A stretch of DNA of 64,000 nucleotides from Sedimenticola hydrogenitrophicus (lineage in GTDB: Bacteria > Pseudomonadota > Gammaproteobacteria > Chromatiales > Chromatiaceae): positions 1 through 64,000 of the forward strand of contig NZ_JAQGEI010000027.1 in assembly GCF_029017505.1 (NCBI RefSeq). The letters run 5' to 3'. Under the pieces are notes generated by a model. That model was not told where the DNA came from and searched no databases. It saw only the letters and a list, made by a program, of their open reading frames with translations. How positions within the stretch are numbered: the first letter of the stretch is position 1; each line of letters starts with the position of its first letter. Of the stretch, positions 1 to 6,702 are shown piece after piece. The translations under genes and the position numbers were made by a program.

Positions 1-115
1 CTGATACGGGTATCAATCCCTACAGGAAACAATAATGAATTATTTTTCATGTTTTAATTATACTAGCTGCACTATTTTGCCTATCTCCATGGAGAAATCA
101 ATTAAAAACCGACTC

Positions 116-374
116 GTAACTACTCATCCGGTCTGTAAGTGATCGGCCTGCTTTGTTGGCCGATCTTGATGGCGCCTCGAATCCGGCCCCTTTTTCAGAT
201 TCAAGCCTGCCCTTGTTTGAGCGAAGCGAGTTTTGTCCACGGATGGACTTATGCCGCGGAGGCCATGGATGGCCGGGAGCGGCTTGGGCAGGCACTGAAA
301 ATGGGGCCGGATTCGAGGAGATAAGCCATCGTGTGAGGCCGATAAGGCAGGCCAATCACCCCGTGAGCAGTTAC
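116..374. repeat. Interspersed palindromic repeat, family A copy 1 (inverted, with nested insert)
   Basis: This is a non-coding element whose ends GTAACTACTCA and GTGAGCAGTTAC are near inverted repeats. Its interior matches copies at 2285-2491 and 32956-33160 read in the opposite direction (shared runs such as CGAATCCGGCCCC and GAGCGAAGCGAG). Relative to those copies it carries about 50 extra bases at 235-281, which are themselves another repeat (family F). It lies in the gene-free stretch before the ETF-QO promoter. No transposase is present. Confidence 0.8.
235..281 (-). repeat. Family F short repeat nested in family A copy 1
   Basis: Read on the minus strand, this about 47-base block (CCGCTCCCGGCCATCCATGG, then a CCGCGG(C/T)ATAA core and GTCCATCCGTGGAC) matches the block at 16275-16321 almost base for base. 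A partial copy lies at 5068-5105. Here it interrupts the family A element between GCGAGTT and TGGGCAGGC, so it arrived after the A element or hitchhiked within it. Confidence 0.65.
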
Positions 375-539
375 CCCGACTCTTTGGTATCTCATAATAA
401 CTTTTTATGGTGCGCAAAGGAGTCTACGTATCCGATTACATTAGGTAGTAAACTACGCCGCTAAGTAGGGAAGCGGGGTAGATAAGCGGGTGCACTACAC
501 TTCAGCGATCGATGGAACAGTCTCGGATGTTGAAGGAAA
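375..539. other. Non-coding spacer before the ETF-QO promoter
   Basis: No supported ORF, RNA gene or obvious hairpin-plus-T-tract was seen here. The first 115 bases of the window are likewise AT-rich and featureless. Short ORFs can be drawn through both stretches, but they follow the repeat sequence and have no convincing ribosome binding site. Confidence 0.4.
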
Positions 540-567
540 TTGACCCGTCTGCCCGACTCAGTATAAT
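540..567 (+). promoter_or_regulatory. Sigma70-type promoter for ETF-QO
   Basis: TTGACC at 540-545 and a perfect TATAAT at 562-567 are separated by 16 bases, about 80 bases upstream of the chosen start codon. This is the best sigma70 promoter seen in the window. It is followed directly by a palindromic operator-like sequence. Confidence 0.65.
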
Positions 568-571
568 GACG

Positions 572-587
572 TTTACGTTAACGTCAA
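572..587. promoter_or_regulatory. LiuR-like palindromic operator
   Basis: TTTACGTTAACGTCAA is an almost perfect inverted repeat centred on ACGTTAACGT, starting 4 bases after the -10 box. Its form resembles sites of the MerR-family regulator LiuR, known in gammaproteobacteria to control branched-chain amino acid and acyl-CoA oxidation genes, including ETF genes. Position downstream of the promoter fits repression. The regulator assignment is inference; no liuR gene lies in the window. Confidence 0.4.
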
Positions 588-648
588 CTTTGCTACCTTG
601 GATCATCCGGAAACAACAGCCGGGACAAACACTAAAGGGGGAGTCGCT

Positions 649-2277
649 GTGGAACGCGAAGCGATGGAATTTGATGTTGTGATTGTTGGTGCGGGCCCCG
701 CGGGTCTCTCCGCGGCCATTCGACTGGCCCAGCTGGCCGGTGAAAAAGAGCAGGAGTTGACGATCTGCGTGGTGGAAAAAGGCTCGGAGGTGGGAGCCCA
801 TATCCTCTCCGGGGCCGTCCTCGAGCCGCGTGCGCTCGATGAACTGTTTCCGGACTGGAAGGAGCGAGGCGCGCCCCTGGATACCCCCGCCCTGGAGGAT
901 CGCTTCCTCTATTTGACGGAAAAAAAATCCATCGCCATGCCCAACCCGCCGCAGATGCACAACAGCGGCAATTACATCATCAGCCTGGGCAACCTCTGCC
1001 GCTGGCTGGCGGAGCAGGCGGAGCAACTCGGAGTGGAGATCTTCCCCGGCTTTGCCGCCGCCGAGGTGCTCTATGACGAGCAGGGTGCGGTACGCGGCAT
1101 CGCCACCGGCGATATGGGGATCAACCGCGCCGGCGAGAAGACCGACAACTATGAACCCGGTATCGAACTGCACGCCAAACAGACCATCTTCTCCGAGGGT
1201 TGCCGCGGCTCGCTGACCAAGGAGTTGATGGAACGCTTCAAGCTGCGCGACGGCGTCGATCCCCAGACCTACGGCATCGGCATCAAGGAGCTGTGGGAGA
1301 TCGATCCGGCCAAGGTCAGACCCGGCTCCATCATGCACAGTATCGGCTGGCCCCTGGACAGTCAGACCTATGGCGGGTCGTTCCTGTACCACCTCTCGGA
1401 GAACCAGGTGGTGGTCGGCTTCGTGGTCGGCCTGGATTATAAAAATCCGCACCTGAATCCGTTCGAGGAGTTCCAGCGCTTCAAGACCCACCCCGATATC
1501 CGGCCGCTGTTCGAGGGCGGCCGCCGCATCAGTTACGGTGCCCGCGCCCTTTCCGAGGGCGGCTTTCAGTCGATCCCCAAACTCACCTTCCCCGGTGGAC
1601 TGCTGGTGGGCGATACCGCCGGTTTCCTCAATGTGCCCAAGATCAAGGGTACCCACACCGCCATGAAGAGTGCCATGGTGGCGGCGGAGGCGATCTTCGA
1701 GTCGATCGCCGGCGAGGGCCATAAAGAGGTGGATGGCTACCCGCAGCGCCTGCGCCAGAGCTGGCTGTGGGAGGAGCTGAACCAGGTGCGGAACATTCGT
1801 CCCGGCTTCAGCAAGGGGCTCTGGTTCGGTCTGTTCAACGCGGCCTTGGAGACCTACCTGTTTCGCGGCAAGGCCCCCTGGACTCTGCACCACCACGCCG
1901 ACCACGAACAGCTCGGCAAGGCGGCCGACTACCCGCGGATCAACTACCCGAAGCCGGATGGCAAGGTCACCTTTGACCGGCTCTCCTCGGTGTTTATCTC
2001 CAACACCAATCATGAGGAGGATCAGCCGGTGCACCTGACACTGAAGGACCCGGAGGTGCCGATCCGGGTCAACCTGGCGCTCTATGACGCCCCCGAACAG
2101 CGCTACTGCCCCGCCGGGGTGTACGAAATCATCCGCGAGGAAGGCGCGGAGCCCAGGCTGCAGATCAACGCCCAGAACTGTGTGCACTGCAAGACCTGCG
2201 ACATCAAGGACCCGACCCAGAATATCCACTGGACCGTCCCGCAGGGCGGCGGAGGTCCCAACTATCCGAATATGTGA
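649..2277 (+). CDS. Electron transfer flavoprotein-ubiquinone oxidoreductase
   Basis: Membrane-associated flavoprotein that passes electrons from ETF (loaded by acyl-CoA dehydrogenases) to ubiquinone. The 542 residues open with a FAD-binding [14 protein letters not shown]. The C-terminus carries the 4Fe-4S ligands CPAG and CVHCKTC, and the ending [10 protein letters not shown] is typical of the family. GTG at 649 is chosen because AAAGGGGGAG precedes it by a good distance; ATG at 664 is the alternative and 598 is too far upstream. A sigma70 promoter and LiuR-like site lie upstream. The acyl-CoA dehydrogenase gene follows after a family A repeat, so both probably serve acyl oxidation. Length and motifs are normal for the family. 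Confidence 0.95.
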   Translation: MEREAMEFDVVIVGAGPAGLSAAIRLAQLAGEKEQELTICVVEKGSEVGAHILSGAVLEPRALDELFPDWKERGAPLDTPALEDRFLYLTEKKSIAMPNPPQMHNSGNYIISLGNLCRWLAEQAEQLGVEIFPGFAAAEVLYDEQGAVRGIATGDMGINRAGEKTDNYEPGIELHAKQTIFSEGCRGSLTKELMERFKLRDGVDPQTYGIGIKELWEIDPAKVRPGSIMHSIGWPLDSQTYGGSFLYHLSENQVVVGFVVGLDYKNPHLNPFEEFQRFKTHPDIRPLFEGGRRISYGARALSEGGFQSIPKLTFPGGLLVGDTAGFLNVPKIKGTHTAMKSAMVAAEAIFESIAGEGHKEVDGYPQRLRQSWLWEELNQVRNIRPGFSKGLWFGLFNAALETYLFRGKAPWTLHHHADHEQLGKAADYPRINYPKPDGKVTFDRLSSVFISNTNHEEDQPVHLTLKDPEVPIRVNLALYDAPEQRYCPAGVYEIIREEGAEPRLQINAQNCVHCKTCDIKDPTQNIHWTVPQGGGGPNYPNM

Positions 2278-2284
2278 CCGCCGG

Positions 2285-2491
2285 GTTACTACTCACGGGG
2301 CGATTGTCCTGCCTTGCCGGCCTCACACGATGGCTCGTCCCCTCGAATCCGGCCCCATTTTCAGCGCCTGCCCAAACTCGCTTCGCTCAAACAAGGGCAG
2401 GCTTGAATCTGAAAATGGCGCCGGATTCGAGGCGCCATCAAGATCGGCCGGCAAGGCAGGTCAATCACTTACAGACCGGGTGAGTAGTTGC
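2285..2491. repeat. Interspersed palindromic repeat, family A copy 2
   Basis: About 207 bases with terminal inverted repeats (GTTACTACTCAC and GTGAGTAGTTGC). The two halves are complementary around an AAACTCGCTTCGCTC centre, so the transcript could fold into one long hairpin. It starts 8 bases after the ETF-QO stop codon and fills most of the gap to the next gene. It is closely similar to 32956-33160 and, inverted, to 116-374. Confidence 0.85.
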
Positions 2492-2546
2492 ATTGCCGGT
2501 CATAGAAAACCGTCATCCAAACAGGCCTTATCAAGAGGAGTCATCC

Positions 2547-4334
2547 ATGCCCAGCTACAAAGCCCCTATCCGTGATCTGCAGTTTGTATTCCATGAACTG
2601 CACGAGGCCGACAGGACCCTGAGCGCCCTCCCCGGCTTCGACGAGGTGAGCCCGGATCTGGTGGACGCGATTCTGCAGGAAGGCGGCAAGATCTGCGAGG
2701 AGCTGCTGCAACCGTTGAACCAGAGCGGTGACCTGGAGGGGTGCCGTTTCGAGGAGGGCAAGGTGACCACGCCCACGGGGTTCAAGGAGGCCTATCGCAC
2801 CTTCATCGAGGGCGGCTGGCCCTCGCTGGCGGCCGATCCGGCACTGGGCGGCCAGGGCCTGCCGGAGACCCTCAGCTTCATGCTGGAGGAGATGCTCTGC
2901 TCGGCCAACGTCTCTTTCAGCCTCTACCCCGGCCTGACCCGGGGCGCCATCACCGCCCTCAGCCACCACGCCAGTGATGAGCTGAAGAAACAATATCTGC
3001 CGAAGATGGTGGAGGGTACCTGGAGTGGCACCATGTGCCTGACCGAACCACATTGCGGCACCGACCTCGGCCTGGTCCGCACACGGGCGGTAGCGAACGG
3101 GGATGGCAGCTACGCCATCAGCGGCACCAAGATCTTCATCACCGGCGGCGAGCATGACCTGACGGAGAACATCATCCACCTGGTTCTGGCACGGCTGCCG
3201 GACGCCCCGGAGGGGGTGCGCGGCATCAGCCTGTTCCTGGTGCCGAAACGGCTCCCCGACGCCAACAACGAAGCAGTCGGAGAGAATGCCGTCAGCTGCG
3301 GTTCGATCGAGCACAAGATGGGGATCAAGGCCTCGGCCACCTGTGTGATGAACTTCGACGGCGCCACCGGCTACCTGGTGGGTCCGGAGAACAAGGGTCT
3401 CGCCTGTATGTTCACCATGATGAATTCCGAACGCCTGGCCATCGGCATGCAGGGCCTGGGGCTGGCCGAGGTGGCCTACCAGAACGCGGCTGAATATGCC
3501 AAGGAGCGCGTCCAGAGCCGCGCGGCAACCGGCATCAAGGCACCTGACAAGGCCGCCGATCCCCTACTGGTGCACCCGGATATCCGCCGCATGCTGCTCA
3601 CCACCCGCGCCTACAATGAGGCCGCCCGCGCCCTGGCCAGCTGGACCGCGATCAACATCGATCTGGCCCACCGCCATCCCGACCCGCAGCAGCGCGAGGC
3701 GGCGGATGACTATGTCGCCCTGATCACGCCGATCGTCAAGGCGTTCTTCTCCGATTACGGCTACGAGACCACCACCCTCTGCCAGCAGGTCTATGGTGGC
3801 CACGGCTATATCCAGGAGTGGGGCATGGAGCAGTTCGTCAGGGATGCCCGCATCGCCCAGATATACGAAGGCACCAACGGCATCCAGGCACTCGACCTGG
3901 TGCGGCGCAAACTGTTCATCCACGACGGCCGGCTACCGAAGCGCTTCTTCGCCCTGCTGGACGACTATATTGCCGATAACCGGGGCGATGAAGCGCTTGC
4001 GGAATTCATTGACCCGTTGCGCGAGGCCAACACCCTGCTGCAGGAGTTGACCGCCTGGCTGGTAGCCGGGAGTCAGCAGAATCCGGATGAGCTCGGGGCC
4101 GCCGCCACCGATTACCTGCGCATCTTCGCCCTGACCACCTTTGCCTGGCTCTGGGCACGCATGGCGCAGCTGGCACGGGCGAGGCTGGCCGACGACAGCA
4201 GCGATTTCTACCGGACCAAGATCAACACCGCGCGTTTTTTCATGGGACGTCTCCTGCCCCAGATACAGGGGCTGAATATCGGCATCCGCTCGGGTTCCGG
4301 CCTGATGATGGCGTTTGACGAAACCGAGTTCTGA
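2547..4334 (+). CDS. Acyl-CoA dehydrogenase, large DmdC/FadE-like type
   Basis: FAD enzyme of about 595 residues introducing the 2,3 double bond into an acyl-CoA and donating electrons to ETF. Visible family features are MCLTEPHCGTDLG (FAD/substrate region), GGHGYIQEWGMEQ, and QIYEGTNGIQALDL with the catalytic Glu. A further 150-residue C-terminal domain, typical of the 3-methylmercaptopropionyl-CoA dehydrogenase-like group, follows. The ATG at 2547 has AGAGGAG six bases upstream; upstream in-frame codons lie in the repeat and are rejected. Substrate cannot be read from sequence; long-chain, branched-chain or DMSP-derived acyl-CoA are all possible. Its electrons would go to the ETF-QO encoded just upstream. 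Confidence 0.9.
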   Translation: MPSYKAPIRDLQFVFHELHEADRTLSALPGFDEVSPDLVDAILQEGGKICEELLQPLNQSGDLEGCRFEEGKVTTPTGFKEAYRTFIEGGWPSLAADPALGGQGLPETLSFMLEEMLCSANVSFSLYPGLTRGAITALSHHASDELKKQYLPKMVEGTWSGTMCLTEPHCGTDLGLVRTRAVANGDGSYAISGTKIFITGGEHDLTENIIHLVLARLPDAPEGVRGISLFLVPKRLPDANNEAVGENAVSCGSIEHKMGIKASATCVMNFDGATGYLVGPENKGLACMFTMMNSERLAIGMQGLGLAEVAYQNAAEYAKERVQSRAATGIKAPDKAADPLLVHPDIRRMLLTTRAYNEAARALASWTAINIDLAHRHPDPQQREAADDYVALITPIVKAFFSDYGYETTTLCQQVYGGHGYIQEWGMEQFVRDARIAQIYEGTNGIQALDLVRRKLFIHDGRLPKRFFALLDDYIADNRGDEALAEFIDPLREANTLLQELTAWLVAGSQQNPDELGAAATDYLRIFALTTFAWLWARMAQLARARLADDSSDFYRTKINTARFFMGRLLPQIQGLNIGIRSGSGLMMAFDETEF

Positions 4335-4406
4335 TTTACGACCGGCGGTTGCCATAGCCAATGCCACGATGCCCAGCGATACTTGCTTCCACCATCAGGA
4401 GTCCTT

Positions 4407-4853
4407 ATGCCGAAAATAACCTGCCAGGATTTTAATCACATTCTGCAGAGCGAGATGACCTGGGCCAGCGATGCGGACATGCGGCTGGAGCGTATCGAGC
4501 CCGGTTTGGCGGTCATGCGCCTGCCCTATCACCACGGCAGTACCCGACCGGGCGGCAGCATCTCCGGCCCGCACATGATGATGCTGGCGGACGCCTGCAT
4601 GTACGCGGTGGTGCTGGGCCTGATCGGCCAGGTGAAACTGGCGGTCACCACCAATTTCAACATCAATTTCCTGCGCAAACCGGAGGAGACCGATCTCCTG
4701 GCCGAGGGCAAGATCATCAAGCTCGGCAAACGGCTGGCCATTATGGAGGTCTCCATCAGCGCCGAGACCAGCGGCAAGCTGGTGGCCCACGCCACCGGAA
4801 CCTACTCGATACCACCCAGGGAGCATACTGATCTGACGAGCATGCTTGAATAG
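4407..4853 (+). CDS. PaaI/YbgC-like hotdog-fold thioesterase
   Basis: A 148-residue single hotdog domain protein, likely hydrolysing acyl- or aryl-CoA esters. Family signs are the RPGGSISGPHMMMLADACMY helix region, where PaaI-type enzymes have HGG...D/E, and the following TNFNINFLRKP strand segment. ATG 4407 has AGGAG five bases upstream; the TTG at 4383 is rejected. It sits 72 bases after the acyl-CoA dehydrogenase on the same strand, so release of CoA from dead-end intermediates is a sensible role. Exact substrate is unknown. Confidence 0.8.
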   Translation: MPKITCQDFNHILQSEMTWASDADMRLERIEPGLAVMRLPYHHGSTRPGGSISGPHMMMLADACMYAVVLGLIGQVKLAVTTNFNINFLRKPEETDLLAEGKIIKLGKRLAIMEVSISAETSGKLVAHATGTYSIPPREHTDLTSMLE

Positions 4854-4876
4854 TAATTAAGAATATTATAATTTTA

Positions 4877-4905
4877 TTGATTGTTCATTATCAATGCGGT
4901 ACACT
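4877..4905 (+). promoter_or_regulatory. Sigma70-type promoter for candidate sRNA
   Basis: TTGATT (4877-4882) and TACACT (4900-4905) with a 17-base spacer lie in an AT-rich stretch just after the thioesterase stop. No ORF follows before the terminator at 5029-5057, so the transcript would be non-coding. Confidence 0.5.
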
Positions 4906-4911
4906 CTCCCC

Positions 4912-5057
4912 GTGTGCTTCAATAGCCACAGGTCGGCGGGACTTGGCCAAAGGCAGTATCGTAGTAGCGTCAAGTCCTGCTGTTCCTTCAAATCTCCATC
5001 CTCCTTTGGTGGTTAAACGGTTACTTCTGCCCGGCTTCCTCGCCGGGCATTTTTTTT
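4912..5057 (+). ncRNA. Candidate small RNA of about 145 nt
   Basis: The stretch is bounded by a sigma70 promoter and an intrinsic terminator and has no convincing reading frame. It contains an internal stem pairing GGACTTG (4939-4945) with CAAGTCC (4971-4977). A single-stranded-looking ATCCTCCTTT (4998-5007) is complementary to a perfect Shine-Dalgarno sequence. It does not match 6S, SRP, tmRNA or RNase P patterns that I know. An antisense regulator acting on ribosome binding sites is possible but only inferred. Confidence 0.45.
5029..5057 (+). terminator. Intrinsic terminator of candidate sRNA
   Basis: GCCCGGC (5029-5035) pairs with GCCGGGC (5042-5048) across a six-base loop, followed by ATTTTTTTT. 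It is a strong rho-independent terminator 85 bases before the next gene. Confidence 0.85.
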
Positions 5058-5067
5058 GCCCAGTGAC

Positions 5068-5105
5068 GAGCTTATACCGTAAAGGCCAGGGATGGCCGGG
5101 AGCGG
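5068..5105 (-). repeat. Family F short repeat, partial copy
   Basis: The stretch from CTTATACCGT through GGCCAGGGATGGCCGGGAGCGG is the minus-strand form of the family F unit seen at 235-281 and 16275-16321. It lies between the sRNA terminator and the CheX-like gene and probably contains that gene's leader. Confidence 0.5.
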
Positions 5106-5143
5106 CATTCCAAAACATCCGCCAGTGACTTATAATCCCACGC

Positions 5144-5608
5144 ATGAAAGCGGAATTCGTCAATCCATTCCTGAACGCAATCCTTGATGTTCTCGCTACG
5201 ATGGCCCGCATAGAAGCCAGACCTGGCAAGCCCTATCTCAAAAACGAACGTACCTCGCTTGGCGATGTCAGCGGCCTGATCGGCCTGACCGGCAACCAGA
5301 TGAAAGGGTCGCTCGCCATCTCGTTTTCCGAACCGGTCATTTTTCAGGTGGCGGAGAATATGCTGGGCGAGCGGGTTGACTCGGTAAATGACCTGGTCAC
5401 CGACCTGGTGGGTGAAATCACCAATATGGTAACCGGTGGCGCAAAGCGGACGCTGAGCGAGATGGGCTATGACTTTGACCTGGCAATCCCGGGCGTGGTG
5501 GCAGGCAAGGACCATGTGATTACACACAAGACCAGCGGCCAGACCATTATTCTCCCCTTTCATACCGATCAGGGTGACTTTTTTGTCGAGATCTGCTTCG
5601 AGGGTTGA
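5144..5608 (+). CDS. CheX-like chemotaxis phosphatase domain protein
   Basis: A 154-residue protein starting MKAEFVNPFLNA, a start typical of stand-alone CheX proteins. CheX dephosphorylates CheY-type receiver domains through an E-x2-N pair; EITNMVTGGAK in the middle helix fits that site. The GLTGNQMKGSLAISF and ENMLGERV segments also match the fold. There is no che operon around it, so its partner receiver is elsewhere; it may act on a non-chemotactic response regulator. The upstream leader contains a family F repeat. Confidence 0.85.
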   Translation: MKAEFVNPFLNAILDVLATMARIEARPGKPYLKNERTSLGDVSGLIGLTGNQMKGSLAISFSEPVIFQVAENMLGERVDSVNDLVTDLVGEITNMVTGGAKRTLSEMGYDFDLAIPGVVAGKDHVITHKTSGQTIILPFHTDQGDFFVEICFEG

Positions 5609-5783
5609 TCTCGTTCCCCGCCCGTTCGCACTATTTTCAGCCCGGCTTTCCAGCAGTGTTTAAACTGACGATAATCGGTCTGTCGTAAACCCCCAGCGGA
5701 GATGTCGCCGTAATTTGATTCTGGACACTCACCGAACCACGCTTTCCGGGTACGTCGCGTATCCGCATACAGGAAACCCACCC

Positions 5784-6506
5784 ATGGATAACCGTTTGCC
5801 GCAAAAACTCCAGCTTGGCATTGAATACCTCAAGGAAGCGGGATTGAATCTTTTTGCCATTCTCGAGGTCGGGCGATTGCCGGATCGGGTGACCAGCCGG
5901 CTCGCCGATTTCGCCTTCCCGCTCTCCCACCGGAGCCGTATCATACTGATCGGCAATGGTGGACGAAGCCTCTGGGAAGCCCTGCCCGCGGAACAGTGGC
6001 AACACCCGGATCCGATCGATCGCTACAGCAGCGAGGCCGCTCGCCACTTTGCCGGCCAGGTACTGACCCCGGGTAACTACCAGCTCCTCTACCCCGGCGA
6101 CACCCCGGTCGCCCTGCAGCAATTGGGGGCCAGCGCCGGCTGGCATACCGCCTCACCGCTGGGGTTGGGTATCAATCCACGATGGGGGCTCTGGTACGCC
6201 TACCGCGCGGCGCTGTTGACCAATGACCCGCTGCCGGAAATGCGCCAACCGGCACCGCTCCCCCCCTGTGCCTCCTGTCGCGAAAAGCCCTGTCTTTCCG
6301 TCTGTCCGGCCGGGGCGTTGAGTGAAACGGCGACCATCGACATGGAATTATGTGCCGGTTACCGGCTCAGCCCCGATTCCAGTTGTGCCGATCGCTGTCT
6401 GGCGCGTCTCAGTTGCCCTGTATCGATCGAACAGCGTTATACTCTGGAGCAGGTCCAGTATCACTATCGACTCTCCCTAGAAACATTGCGACACTACTTC
6501 GGTTAA
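5784..6506 (+). CDS. 4Fe-4S binding protein related to the QueG ferredoxin module
   Basis: A 240-residue soluble protein. The first half (about 150 residues, with WEALPAEQW and SASAGWHTASPLGL) is an alpha/beta region. The second has a ferredoxin-like motif CASCREKPCLSVCP followed by CAGYRLSPDSSCADRCLAR and a C before PVSIEQRY, enough cysteines for one or two clusters. The arrangement resembles the iron-sulfur part of epoxyqueuosine reductase, but the cobalamin part is not apparent, so the function is unknown. ATG 5784 is preceded by AGGAAA. Its stop codon (6504-6506) lies inside the end of the repeat that follows. Confidence 0.6.
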   Translation: MDNRLPQKLQLGIEYLKEAGLNLFAILEVGRLPDRVTSRLADFAFPLSHRSRIILIGNGGRSLWEALPAEQWQHPDPIDRYSSEAARHFAGQVLTPGNYQLLYPGDTPVALQQLGASAGWHTASPLGLGINPRWGLWYAYRAALLTNDPLPEMRQPAPLPPCASCREKPCLSVCPAGALSETATIDMELCAGYRLSPDSSCADRCLARLSCPVSIEQRYTLEQVQYHYRLSLETLRHYFG

Positions 6507-6668
6507 GGGCCCGCGCAAGAATAAGTTCCGGTATTCGGTCGCCCCTGGACCCCGCTGGCGGTGTTACGCTTTTTGGCAAGGGAGCGGCCATTGCCTGCAA
6601 AGCGTGCCTTGCCAGCGGGGCCCAGGAACGCCCTCGGTACTACGGAATTATTCTTACGCGGACCCTAA
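6503..6668. repeat. Palindromic miniature element, family C
   Basis: Terminal inverted repeats TTAAGGGCCCGCGCAAGAATAA and its near complement ending at 6668 enclose an inner pair, CTGGACCCCGCTGGC and GCCAGCGGGGCCCAG. The whole about 166-base unit could fold as a long hairpin. The left end contributes the TAA stop of the iron-sulfur protein. A single left-end-like sequence of the same family is seen at 21772-21787. No coding capacity was seen. Confidence 0.75.
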
Positions 6669-6702
6669 CTGTACATTCAGCAGCAACCGCCCGCCCTCAC
6701 CC

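Noticed and set aside
502-2229. 575-codon antisense frame opposite ETF-QO
   Set aside because: Shadow of the GC-rich ETF-QO gene; the translation is low-complexity and rich in Gly, Leu, Val and Arg with no family motif.
4949-4970. GGCAGTATCGTAG similarity to a spliceosomal U4 RNA segment
   Set aside because: Chance short match; no such RNA exists in bacteria and the surrounding sequence does not fit.
4854-5143. tRNA, SRP or 6S RNA in the thioesterase-CheX gap
   Set aside because: No cloverleaf, no CCA-compatible acceptor stem, no SRP tetraloop pattern and no 6S open-complex-like bubble was found.
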